DNA of 40,167 nt, taken from contig JALNXE010000034.1 of the NCBI GenBank assembly GCA_023230525.1, positions 1 to 40,167 of the forward strand, read 5' to 3'. The first letter of the stretch is position 1. Each line of letters starts with the position of its first letter. The notes under the pieces were generated by a model. The model was not told where the DNA came from. It was given only the letters and a program-made list of their open reading frames with translations, and ran no database searches. Origin of the DNA: Desulfobulbaceae bacterium (GTDB lineage Bacteria; Desulfobacterota; Desulfobulbia; Desulfobulbales; SURF-16). The translations under genes and the position numbers were made by a program. Of the stretch, positions 1 through 7,010 are shown piece by piece.

Positions 1-729
1 CGGGCGGGAATATTTCAGGAATTTGAACAGGACACGATCGAACGGGTATTCCGTCTGGCCGACCGCCCGGTGGCGGTTTTGATGACACCCAGAGCAAACG
101 TCATCTGGCTGGATCTGAACGAAAGCGAGGACGAAGCAAAAAGAAAAATCGCGCGGCATAAGTTATCTTTCTTCCCGGTCGCGCGGGACTCCCTCGATGA
201 TGTTGTGGGAGTGATCAGAGCAAAAGAGCTGCTTTCCCTGACCTTGGAAGGAAAACCGTTCAATCTGCAGGAAATCTGCCATAAGCCGCTTTTTGTCTGG
301 GAGTCAACGCCGACGGTAAAGGTCCTGGAACTGTTCAAGAAATCGGGAATACACATCGCGCTTGTCGTCGATGAATACGGGGCGATTCATGGTCTGGTTA
401 CCTTCGACGATATTTTACGTTCCATTTTTGAGGACGTTGAAGACGCGGCGGAAGGAGAAAAAGATATAGTGGAGCGCGAAGACGGCTCCTGGCTGATATC
501 CGGAAGTGTTCCGCTGGATGAGTTCATGGATTTCATTGAAGCGGGGAAACTGAGCGAGGAAGAGCGCACGGGAATGCACACGGTGGGCGGTTTCGTCATG
601 GAAAAGATCGGCGCCGTGCCCTCGGAAGGACAGCATTTCGAATGGAAGGGGCGGCGATTTGAGGTTGTTGACATGGACGGCAGGAGGGTCGACAAGATCT
701 TAATGTCGCTGGTAAAAGACGCAAAGTGA
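1..729 (+). CDS. CBS-domain / CorC_HlyC protein, 5' truncated by window edge
   Basis: The reading frame is open from the first base, so the N-terminus (in this family usually a DUF21/CNNM membrane domain) lies outside the window; 242 residues are visible. The first residues (EFEQDTIERVFRLADRPV..LMTPR) are the typical junction into the CBS pair of hemolysin-like/CorC proteins. Two CBS motifs follow (about residues 25-145), the second with VVDEYGAIHGLVTFDDIL. A C-terminal CorC_HlyC transporter-associated domain follows (about 165-240, with WLISGSVPLDEF and MHTVGGFVMEKIG..P..G). Members are inner-membrane proteins linked to Mg/Co efflux or ion handling, with CBS domains binding adenosyl ligands. 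The substrate here is not known. The gene converges on the minus-strand operon after 67 bases. Confidence 0.85.
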   Translation, partial: RAGIFQEFEQDTIERVFRLADRPVAVLMTPRANVIWLDLNESEDEAKRKIARHKLSFFPVARDSLDDVVGVIRAKELLSLTLEGKPFNLQEICHKPLFVWESTPTVKVLELFKKSGIHIALVVDEYGAIHGLVTFDDILRSIFEDVEDAAEGEKDIVEREDGSWLISGSVPLDEFMDFIEAGKLSEEERTGMHTVGGFVMEKIGAVPSEGQHFEWKGRRFEVVDMDGRRVDKILMSLVKDAK

Positions 730-796
730 GGCAGGGTTAAAAAAACCTCCGGCAAAGCCTCCAGGCCGGACGAAGGGCTTGTTTACCAACAATCTC

Positions 797-1564
797 CTAT
801 TCAAAACATTGAGACCTGGCCTTCTTTATCCGGGTAATCCGGTCAATCGCCAGGTCTGAAATTGTCGGCGCAGCTTTCGCCGCCGGATACTCGACCGTAT
901 AGCGAAAGCCTTCCGGGTCGAGCCGTTGGTCGCCGGCATAGAGCCGTATCTGCTCGACGATGCGACGGACCTCCACACAGTTGTCGGTCAGTTTGTGCCG
1001 GCCATAGAGGGCCTGCACCGCCTCATAGTCCTCCAAGGCACGTCTCTGTGATTCCGCCGGCGGCTCGACTGGCGGCGTTTTCACGGGGGTTGCCGGAATA
1101 TCCCCTGTTTCCTGGTTGAAGACCTCCTTGTCAAAACATTGAGACTTTGCCTTCTTTATCCGGGTAATCCGGTCTGTCGCCAGGTCTGAAATTGTCGGCG
1201 CAGCTTTCGCTGCCGGATACCTGACCGTATAGCGAAAGCTTTCCGGGACGAGCCGTTGGTTGCCGGCATAGAGCCGGATCTGCTCAACGATGCGACGGAC
1301 CTCCACACAGTTGCCGGCTGGCCTTGACTGGCCGTAGAGGGCATACACCGCCTCATAGTCCTCTAAGGCACGTCGCAGGGATTCCGCCGGAGCCTCTGCT
1401 GGCGTCTTCTCCACGGAAGTTGCCGGGCTATCCCCTGTTTTCTTGTTCAAGACCTCCTTGAGCTCGCTCCACCACCAGGGGGCGGTGCCGCCGGCAAGAA
1501 GGGCGATTAGCACCGCTGCTAAGATCTGCGCAAGCAGACTATCCTTCTTTTTCTTTTCCGCCAT
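797..1564 (-). CDS. Membrane-anchored hypothetical protein with an internal tandem duplication
   Basis: I do not recognise this family. The protein (about 255 residues) has a Lys-rich start, one hydrophobic segment (about residues 8-26, LLAQILAAVLIALLAGG) and then two near-identical units of about 110 residues. Each unit contains RRALEDYEAV.ALYG, NCVEVRRIVEQIRLYAG and SDLA.DRITRIKKA.SQCF, with one Cys pair per unit, which could form disulfides if the domain is periplasmic (inference). The ATG at 1564 is preferred because AGGTG lies about six bases upstream; an in-frame GTG at 1573 is possible. It starts 43 bases after hsdR ends, same strand, so it is probably the last gene of the R-M operon. 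Function unknown. Confidence 0.7.
   Translation of the reverse strand: MAEKKKKDSLLAQILAAVLIALLAGGTAPWWWSELKEVLNKKTGDSPATSVEKTPAEAPAESLRRALEDYEAVYALYGQSRPAGNCVEVRRIVEQIRLYAGNQRLVPESFRYTVRYPAAKAAPTISDLATDRITRIKKAKSQCFDKEVFNQETGDIPATPVKTPPVEPPAESQRRALEDYEAVQALYGRHKLTDNCVEVRRIVEQIRLYAGDQRLDPEGFRYTVEYPAAKAAPTISDLAIDRITRIKKARSQCFE
801..1460. repeat. 330-bp tandem duplication inside a gene
   Basis: Units 801-1130 and 1131-1460 align base for base at an offset of exactly 330 (110 codons). For example TCAAAACATTGAGAC occurs at 801 and 1131, and CAGGTCTGAAATTGTCGGCG at 851 and 1181. Differences are scattered and the frame is kept, which points to an old but still recognisable duplication under selection. 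Confidence 0.9.
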
Positions 1565-1607
1565 CCGTTTCACCTGTCAGGGCTGGCAATTCTTGTGCAG
1601 TACCTTG

Positions 1608-4600
1608 TCAGCCCTTCTTGTCATTTTCATCTTTTGTCCAGAAATCCGCCAGCAGCTCCGCCTGATCAAGCACCTTGTTGACCGAGACGGTGTATTCACC
1701 CGTGCTTGGGTCATCCGGCGGGTACTTGTATTTTCTGAGGATTCGTTTCACTAAAACCCGCAGCTTTGCCTGCACGCTCTCCTTCAACTGCCAATCGATG
1801 GAGGTGTTTCTTCTTACGCTGTCAACCAATTCATGGGCAATCTGTTTCAGTATCTGTTCGCCAAGCACGGCGCCTGCTGTCGGGTTGTCCGCCAGGGCAT
1901 CGTAAAAGGCGAGTTCGTCCACCCGTAGATTCAGCTTTTCGCCGCGCTTGTCGGCTTCCTTGATATCTCGGGCAAGCTGAATCAGTTCTTCGATGATTTT
2001 CGCCGAATCGATCAGACCGTTCTGGTAGCGTTTGACGGCATCGGCCAGCATCTCGGAAAACTTTCGGCCCTGGACCAGGTTCGTTTTCCCCCGGTTCCGG
2101 ATTTCATCGTTTAAGAGGCGTTTCAGCAGTTCGAGGGCAAGATTTTTCCGCTCCATGCCCTGAATCTCGGCCAGGAACTCATCCGAAAGAATGGAAATAT
2201 CCGGTTTCCTGATGCCGGCGGCATCAAAGACATCGATCACATCCCGGGAAATGATGGCGTCGTTGACAATCTGGCGGATGGCGGTTTCAATCTCTTCATC
2301 GGTGCGGGCCTTACCCTGCTCGTCAAATTTGGCGAAACGGGCCTTGATCGCCTGAAAGAAAGCCAGGTCATCCCTGATCGCCAGGGCCTTGGGGTGAGGG
2401 ACGGAGAGACCGAACGCCTTCTGCAGCTTGACAACGTTTTCCTTAAATCGCTCCTTGCCGTTGCGCACCGTTTTCCCGTCCTGCTCATCCGTCAGATCAA
2501 CGATGAAGTTGGCGGCATCCAGAATGAAATCGAGTTTGGCCTTCGGCTCCAGGGCGAAGTAGCGGTGATAGTCAAAGGTGCCGAACATATCGCCGACGAT
2601 TTCGTAAAGCGTGAGCATCCTGGCCACGGCCTCTTCCTGATCGTAGGCCAGCCGGCCTTTGCCCTTGCTTTCGGTGTAAACGGCCAGGGCGTTTTTCAGG
2701 TCCTGGGCAATGCCGATGTAATCGACAATCAAGCCGCCTTCCTTGTCACCGAATACCCGGTTGACCCTGGCAATGGCCTGCATGAGATTGTGGCCGTTCA
2801 TCGGCTTGTCGATGTAAAGCGTATGCAGACAGGGGGCGTCAAAGCCGGTCAGCCACATATCCCTGACAATCACCAGCCGCAGCGGATCTTGCGGGTCCTT
2901 CAGCCGGTCGCCGATGGCCTTGCGGCGCGGCTTGTTGCGGATATGTTCCTGCCACGGAAGCGGGTCGCTGGCGGAGCCGGTCATGATGACCTTGATCATG
3001 CCTTTGTCGTCAGCGGCGTCGTACCAGTGCGGCCGCAGTTTGATGATCTGGGCATGCAGTTCGACACAGATCCGACGGCTCATGCAGACGATCATCCCCT
3101 TGCCATCCGCAGCCGCGAGCCGCTGTTCAAAATGGTGGACCAGGTCGGCGGCCACCTGCTGCAAGCGCCCCTCACTGCCCACCACCGCTTCCTTGCCGGT
3201 CCAGCGGGCAAAACGCTTCTGCCGTTCGGTCAGCTCGTCACCCTCGGTGACCTCTTCCACCCGCTCGTCCAGCACCTGCTTGTCTGTCTGGGAAAGCTCG
3301 ATCCTGGCGAGCCGGCTTTCATAGTAGATGCGCACCGTGGCGCCGTCTTCCACCGCCTGCTGGATGTCGTAGACGTCGATATAGTCGCCGAACACCGCCT
3401 GGGTGTTCTTGTCTTCCTTTTCGATGGGCGTGCCGGTAAACCCGATAAAGGTGGCGTTGGGCAGGGCGTCGCGCATGTGGCGGGCAAAGCCGTCGATAAA
3501 ATCATACTGGCTGCGGTGCGCCTCATCGGCAATGACGACGATATTACGCCGCTCGGACAGCAGCGGGTATTTCGCCCCCGTCTCCTCGGGGAGAAATTTT
3601 TGGATGGTGGTAAAGACCACGCCGCCGGAAGAGACCGCCAGCATTTTTTTCAGCTCTTCACGGTTGGCCGCCTGACCGGGTGTCTGGCGCAGCAGATGCC
3701 GGCAGTTGCTGAAGGTTTCAAACAACTGCTGATCGAGATCGTTGCGGTCGGTGAGCACCACCAGGGTCGGGTTGCTCATCGCTTCGGCCAGCACCAGTTT
3801 GCCGGCAAAGAAGACCATGGACAGGCTCTTGCCGCTGCCCTGCGTGTGCCAGACCACCCCGGCCCGCCTGTCCCCGGCCGGTTGATGCCTGGCATTGGCA
3901 AAGCCGTAGTTGGCCGGGTCCTCGCGGGTCTCAAGTCTCGCTTCCCCGGCAGGTGGCAGGGCAGCCCGGATGGTCGACTCGATGGCCTTATTCACCGCGT
4001 AGTATTGGTGATAGGCCGCCACCTTCTTGATGGTCTTTTCCTTGGTTTTCTCAAAAACGATGAAATGGCGGATGAGGTCGAGCAGGGTCCTTTTGTTCAG
4101 CAACCCCTTGATCATCGGTTCCAGGGCGGACTCACGCCTGGTATCAACGATGGTCTCACCATCCCCGGTTTTCCATTCCATGAAGCGGGGATACTCGCTG
4201 GAGAGCGTGCCCACCCTGGCGAACCAACCGTCGCTGACAATGAGAATGGCATTGCAGGTGAAAAGCGAGGGGATCAACTGTTTGTAAGTCTGCAACTGAT
4301 TGAAGGCCGCCTTGACATCGGCATTTTCGTCAGCGGCGTTTTTCAGTTCCATCACCACCAGCGGCAGACCGTTGACCAGCAGCACCACGTCCGGGCGTTT
4401 TTTGTTGTGGTTTTCCAGCACCGTGAACTGGTTGACCGCCAGAAATTCATTATTGTCCGGGGTCTCAAAATCCACCAGCCAGACTTTATCGGTCTTGGCC
4501 TTGCCGTCGCCGATGGAGAATTTGATATCAATGCCGTCGGTAAGCATCCGGTGGAAGGATTCGTTATTTTCCAAAAGGCTCGCCGAAACCGTGCGCAGCG

Positions 4601-4820
4601 CCTTCTTTGCCGCCTCTTCCCTGGCCTCGGCGGGTATGGCCGGGTTCAGGCGGTCGATGGCCTCCCGCAGGCGGCCCTGCAACACGACCTCGGCATATTC
4701 CCGTTCCTTGCCGTCTCCTTCGGAGATCTCCCGACCAAAGGCCACGGAGTAGCCATTCTCCTCCCGCAGGATGTCGAGGGCGATCTGTTCAATCTCGGAT
4801 TCGTACAGCCGGTTGCTCAT
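1608..4820 (-). CDS. hsdR: Type I restriction enzyme, R (restriction/translocase) subunit
   Basis: ATP-dependent DNA translocation and cleavage subunit of the HsdRMS complex. Numbered from ATG 4820: the N-terminal nuclease domain shows the PD-(D/E)xK pattern (PDVV at 143, MELKN at 157-161) followed by a QLQTYK motif near 175-180. Walker A is GSGKS at 328-332 and the helicase II box is DEAH at 432-435. Helicase motif III is FTGTP. The C-terminal part is helical, as usual. About 1070 residues is normal for the family, with no frameshift seen. ATG 4820 is chosen because GGAAG stands just upstream and the protein then begins with the typical NRLYESEIEQIALDIL. The start overlaps the 3' end of the upstream RAYT gene by 32 bases, so the two are probably co-translated. 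Confidence 0.96.
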   Translation of the reverse strand: MSNRLYESEIEQIALDILREENGYSVAFGREISEGDGKEREYAEVVLQGRLREAIDRLNPAIPAEAREEAAKKALRTVSASLLENNESFHRMLTDGIDIKFSIGDGKAKTDKVWLVDFETPDNNEFLAVNQFTVLENHNKKRPDVVLLVNGLPLVVMELKNAADENADVKAAFNQLQTYKQLIPSLFTCNAILIVSDGWFARVGTLSSEYPRFMEWKTGDGETIVDTRRESALEPMIKGLLNKRTLLDLIRHFIVFEKTKEKTIKKVAAYHQYYAVNKAIESTIRAALPPAGEARLETREDPANYGFANARHQPAGDRRAGVVWHTQGSGKSLSMVFFAGKLVLAEAMSNPTLVVLTDRNDLDQQLFETFSNCRHLLRQTPGQAANREELKKMLAVSSGGVVFTTIQKFLPEETGAKYPLLSERRNIVVIADEAHRSQYDFIDGFARHMRDALPNATFIGFTGTPIEKEDKNTQAVFGDYIDVYDIQQAVEDGATVRIYYESRLARIELSQTDKQVLDERVEEVTEGDELTERQKRFARWTGKEAVVGSEGRLQQVAADLVHHFEQRLAAADGKGMIVCMSRRICVELHAQIIKLRPHWYDAADDKGMIKVIMTGSASDPLPWQEHIRNKPRRKAIGDRLKDPQDPLRLVIVRDMWLTGFDAPCLHTLYIDKPMNGHNLMQAIARVNRVFGDKEGGLIVDYIGIAQDLKNALAVYTESKGKGRLAYDQEEAVARMLTLYEIVGDMFGTFDYHRYFALEPKAKLDFILDAANFIVDLTDEQDGKTVRNGKERFKENVVKLQKAFGLSVPHPKALAIRDDLAFFQAIKARFAKFDEQGKARTDEEIETAIRQIVNDAIISRDVIDVFDAAGIRKPDISILSDEFLAEIQGMERKNLALELLKRLLNDEIRNRGKTNLVQGRKFSEMLADAVKRYQNGLIDSAKIIEELIQLARDIKEADKRGEKLNLRVDELAFYDALADNPTAGAVLGEQILKQIAHELVDSVRRNTSIDWQLKESVQAKLRVLVKRILRKYKYPPDDPSTGEYTVSVNKVLDQAELLADFWTKDENDKKG

Positions 4821-5553
4821 GTCTTGCTTCCTTGTCGCGTCGAGCCTCGGCAGTTGCCGGGAAATCCTCGGGAACTGCGGCACTTGGCATTACCAGATAG
4901 TTTTCATCCGATTGCCAATTTACGGGATTGTTGGCGATGTATTCGCGAATGCGGTTTAAATTATCCTCATTGCGAATGATATGTTCATAATAGTTTCGTT
5001 GCCAGACCGGAAGCCCCGGGGTGACACGTTTTCTGTTGATGCGGCGAGCTGAAAAAGTCTTCAATTGCCGCACAATTTCCGGCAATATCCGTGTTCCCGT
5101 AGGGGCGGGTTCCAAACCCGCCCTTTCTTTTTGTTCCAAACCCGCCCTTTCTTTTTGTTTCAAACCCGCCCCAGTGATAACGATAATTCCATGGATATGA
5201 TTGGGCATAATTACAAAGGCATCCAATTCAATCCCGGCAATATGATTAGGCAAATCATCCCATGTGTACTGGACGATTTCCCCGAATTCGTTCAACGCCA
5301 TTTGGTCGGTGGATTGGGTAGGGGCAGGTTCCAAACCTGCCCTGTCTTGTGGCCCCGGCCCCAGGGCGGGTTTGGAACCAATTGATGGGGCGGGTTTGGA
5401 ACCCGCCCCTACGGCACCGAATAAACATTCCCGGTTGTGGGTGCAGATGGTAATGAAATAGGCCCCGGCCTGGGAATAATCGTATCCCTGCAACCGGATG
5501 GAACGGCGGTGATGGATGGCGGGGTTGTATCGGTTTGGGGGGGTATCGGTCAT
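4789..5553 (-). CDS. REP-associated tyrosine (Y1/HUH) transposase, RAYT
   Basis: Y1_Tnp/TnpA_REP family enzyme that nicks and joins single-stranded DNA at hairpins and is thought to mobilise REP palindromes. Visible: HHRRSIRL.GYDYS..GAYFITICT (residues 14-38), HUH motif MPNHIHG (H119, H121), then YYEHIIRNEDNLNRIREYIANNP, where Y205 is the probable catalytic tyrosine. Two low-complexity inserts (about 47-82 and 128-154, containing SKPA and AGLEPAPT) are translated palindromic repeats placed at natural variable loops. The core is intact, so the enzyme may be active. Its ATG overlaps the hsdS stop (ATGA) and its end overlaps hsdR. It therefore sits inside the R-M operon as a translationally coupled gene rather than as an isolated insertion. 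Confidence 0.88.
   Translation of the reverse strand: MTDTPPNRYNPAIHHRRSIRLQGYDYSQAGAYFITICTHNRECLFGAVGAGSKPAPSIGSKPALGPGPQDRAGLEPAPTQSTDQMALNEFGEIVQYTWDDLPNHIAGIELDAFVIMPNHIHGIIVITGAGLKQKERAGLEQKERAGLEPAPTGTRILPEIVRQLKTFSARRINRKRVTPGLPVWQRNYYEHIIRNEDNLNRIREYIANNPVNWQSDENYLVMPSAAVPEDFPATAEARRDKEARHEQPAVRIRD
5096..5172. repeat. Palindromic repeat cluster in the RAYT gene (second insert)
   Basis: One full palindrome (GGGGCGGGTTCCAAACCCGCCC, 5102-5123, shown in two halves of the stem around TTCCAA) is followed by two half-units ending AAACCCGCCC near 5147 and 5171, separated by TTTCTTTTT spacers. The array is translated on the minus strand as GAGLKQKERAGLEQKERAGLEPAPTG. Unit spacing is 24 bases, a multiple of three, which keeps the frame. 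Confidence 0.88.
5307..5414. repeat. Palindromic repeat pair in the RAYT gene (first insert), with copy 1 of a 46-bp direct repeat
   Basis: A variant palindrome (GGGGCAGGTT / AACCTGCCC, 5321-5342), a degenerate middle unit (about 5362-5379) and an oppositely oriented unit GGGGCGGGTTTGGAACCCGC continuing to CCCTACGG (5387-5414) form a BIME-like pair. Bases 5307-5352 are repeated essentially exactly at 5579-5624. The segment is read in the RAYT frame as VGAGSKPA...PQDRAGLEPAPTQST. Confidence 0.85.
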
Positions 5554-7010
5554 GATGACCCCCGGGGTGATTCCGTGGCGGTGGATTGGGTAGGGGCAGG
5601 TTCCAAACCTGCCCTGTCTTGTGGTTCCAAACCTGCCCTGTCTTTTGGTTCCAACCCAAGGACGGGTTTATGGATGACGGATCGGGCTGGTTTGGGGGTG
5701 GAAGCCAGGGCGGGTTTAGAACCCGCCCCTACGGGGATTTCCCCATTCATCAATTTGGGGAGGAGGACGTCGCGGATTTTGGCGAGGGTGGCGGATTGGC
5801 GGTTGTTGTTGTCAATTTTTTTAAACAAGGAATCTGCAACAGATTGAAAATCATTCAGAGCATCTTCTCCTGGGATAACTATATCTATATCCATTATCAA
5901 ATTTGGATTAATGGCAGGATATGCACCGCCATCTGCGACATGACCATAATATTCCAATTTTTCAGAGGAAGTGAGAAGTAGGTATAAAAAGCTTGGTGGA
6001 ACGGCGACCGGGGAAAACACAGCAAACCCTGTCGATGCGATTAAGGTAGATGAAGAATTTAGAGCCAGGAAATATGCTCCTCGGTTAGGTCTGACGGTAG
6101 AGAGAACCGTGTCTCCGTGTTTTAATTTCCTTTTTGCTCTACTTGGCTCTGTACCGTATGAGTAAATTGATGTCTTGCCAATAGCGCCTCTGTTGACTTC
6201 TGAAATTTCAATATATTCAATATGGTCAAAAACATCTCCCTTGCCTATTGTGTTTTTATTTACTTCACAGATATCACCGACCTTTCCAACCCGCCAGCCC
6301 TTTGGGATAAGGCGCATAGGGGCGGGTTCCAAACCCGCCCCATTCATGCTGCATCCCGCTACATCCTCCATTTCGCCGGTAGCGCCGGGGAAGCGGAAAT
6401 TCACAAACCATTCCTTGAAAATCGCCTGGGCGATGGCCTCCAGCGTGGCGTTGGTCTGGCGGTTCAATTCGATCTTGTCGTCCAGCGCGGAGAGGATGGA
6501 GGCAATGCGGGTTTGGGTGGGGAGAGGGGGTAATGGTAATTCAATTCGCTTTAAATCTTTTATCGGCAATTGCGGTTGAGCACTTCCTGATGAGTGAGAT
6601 TCAACCTGATCTTGAAATATGGACGAACGCAAAAAATGATAGAAATATTGAGAAGATATGTCTTCTGGCCTGCCGTTTCGAAAAATTACCATTCCGGAGT
6701 TTATTCTAATATTTTCATATGGGACATTTTCATCATAATATGCAACATTACCAACAGTTCCTCTTGTCGTAAGAACTATATCGTAACGTTTTAACTTACC
6801 CTTTTTTAATAATTCATCCTTTTCGCTGGTGATAAACATTGTCTTTTCAAAATTAAACCCTTGCGGAGTTACATTGCTGGTATTAAGGAAAAGGCAATAT
6901 TCATTATCATAGAATTCTTCTTGTTTTGGATAGTTACGACCTCGATCCCCATCAATAATTTCTATAGGCGAAAGATCAATTGTAACGGTTTTCCACCCCT
7001 CCCCACTCAT
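5550..7010 (-). CDS. hsdS: Type I restriction-modification specificity subunit
   Basis: DNA-recognition subunit of the type I complex. It has the usual two halves: target recognition domain 1 (about 1-155), conserved helical spacer (about 158-220, LPPLPTQTRIASILSALDDKIELNRQTNATLEAIAQAIFKEWF), TRD2 (about 236-385, starting PKGWRVGKVGDI) and a second spacer helix (about 390-425, DSLFKKIDNNNRQSATLAKIRDVLLPKLMNGEI). Two parts are not normal: the spacer/TRD2 boundary carries GAGLEPAPM (about 224-232), and the last 60 residues (about 427-486) are translated palindromic repeats. The TRD-coding DNA (about 5800-6990) is clearly more AT-rich than its neighbours, consistent with horizontal TRD exchange. 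It overlaps the genes on both sides by ATGA. Confidence 0.92.
   Translation of the reverse strand: MSGEGWKTVTIDLSPIEIIDGDRGRNYPKQEEFYDNEYCLFLNTSNVTPQGFNFEKTMFITSEKDELLKKGKLKRYDIVLTTRGTVGNVAYYDENVPYENIRINSGMVIFRNGRPEDISSQYFYHFLRSSIFQDQVESHSSGSAQPQLPIKDLKRIELPLPPLPTQTRIASILSALDDKIELNRQTNATLEAIAQAIFKEWFVNFRFPGATGEMEDVAGCSMNGAGLEPAPMRLIPKGWRVGKVGDICEVNKNTIGKGDVFDHIEYIEISEVNRGAIGKTSIYSYGTEPSRAKRKLKHGDTVLSTVRPNRGAYFLALNSSSTLIASTGFAVFSPVAVPPSFLYLLLTSSEKLEYYGHVADGGAYPAINPNLIMDIDIVIPGEDALNDFQSVADSLFKKIDNNNRQSATLAKIRDVLLPKLMNGEIPVGAGSKPALASTPKPARSVIHKPVLGLEPKDRAGLEPQDRAGLEPAPTQSTATESPRGSS
5579..5737. repeat. Palindromic repeat array forming the 3' end of hsdS, with copy 2 of the 46-bp direct repeat
   Basis: The units are GGGGCAGGTT/AACCTGCCC (about 5592-5614), a half-unit GGTTCCAAACCTGCCC (about 5623-5639), a decayed unit (GGTTCCAACCCAAGGACGGG, about 5648-5667) and an opposite-facing GGGCGGGTTTAGAACCCGCC with CCTACGG (about 5708-5735). 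They encode the HsdS tail VGAGSKPAL...LGLEPKDRAGLEPQDRAGLEPAPTQST. Bases 5579-5624 duplicate 5307-5352. Confidence 0.85.
6318..6341. repeat. Single palindromic repeat unit at the hsdS spacer/TRD2 junction
   Basis: AGGGGCGGGTTCCAAACCCGCCCC (stem arms GGGGCGGGTT / AACCCGCCCC around CCA), read on the minus strand as GAGLEPAP. It lies at the domain boundary between the first conserved spacer and TRD2, a position that tolerates length change. Confidence 0.85.

Noticed and set aside
2394..4979. 861-codon open frame antisense to hsdR
   Set aside because: It is a codon-bias shadow of a clear type I R subunit; the protein is rich in Gly/His/Val without domains.
5096..5737. CRISPR array
   Set aside because: The repeats are palindromes of unequal spacing with conserved spacers and lie within reading frames; no cas genes are present.
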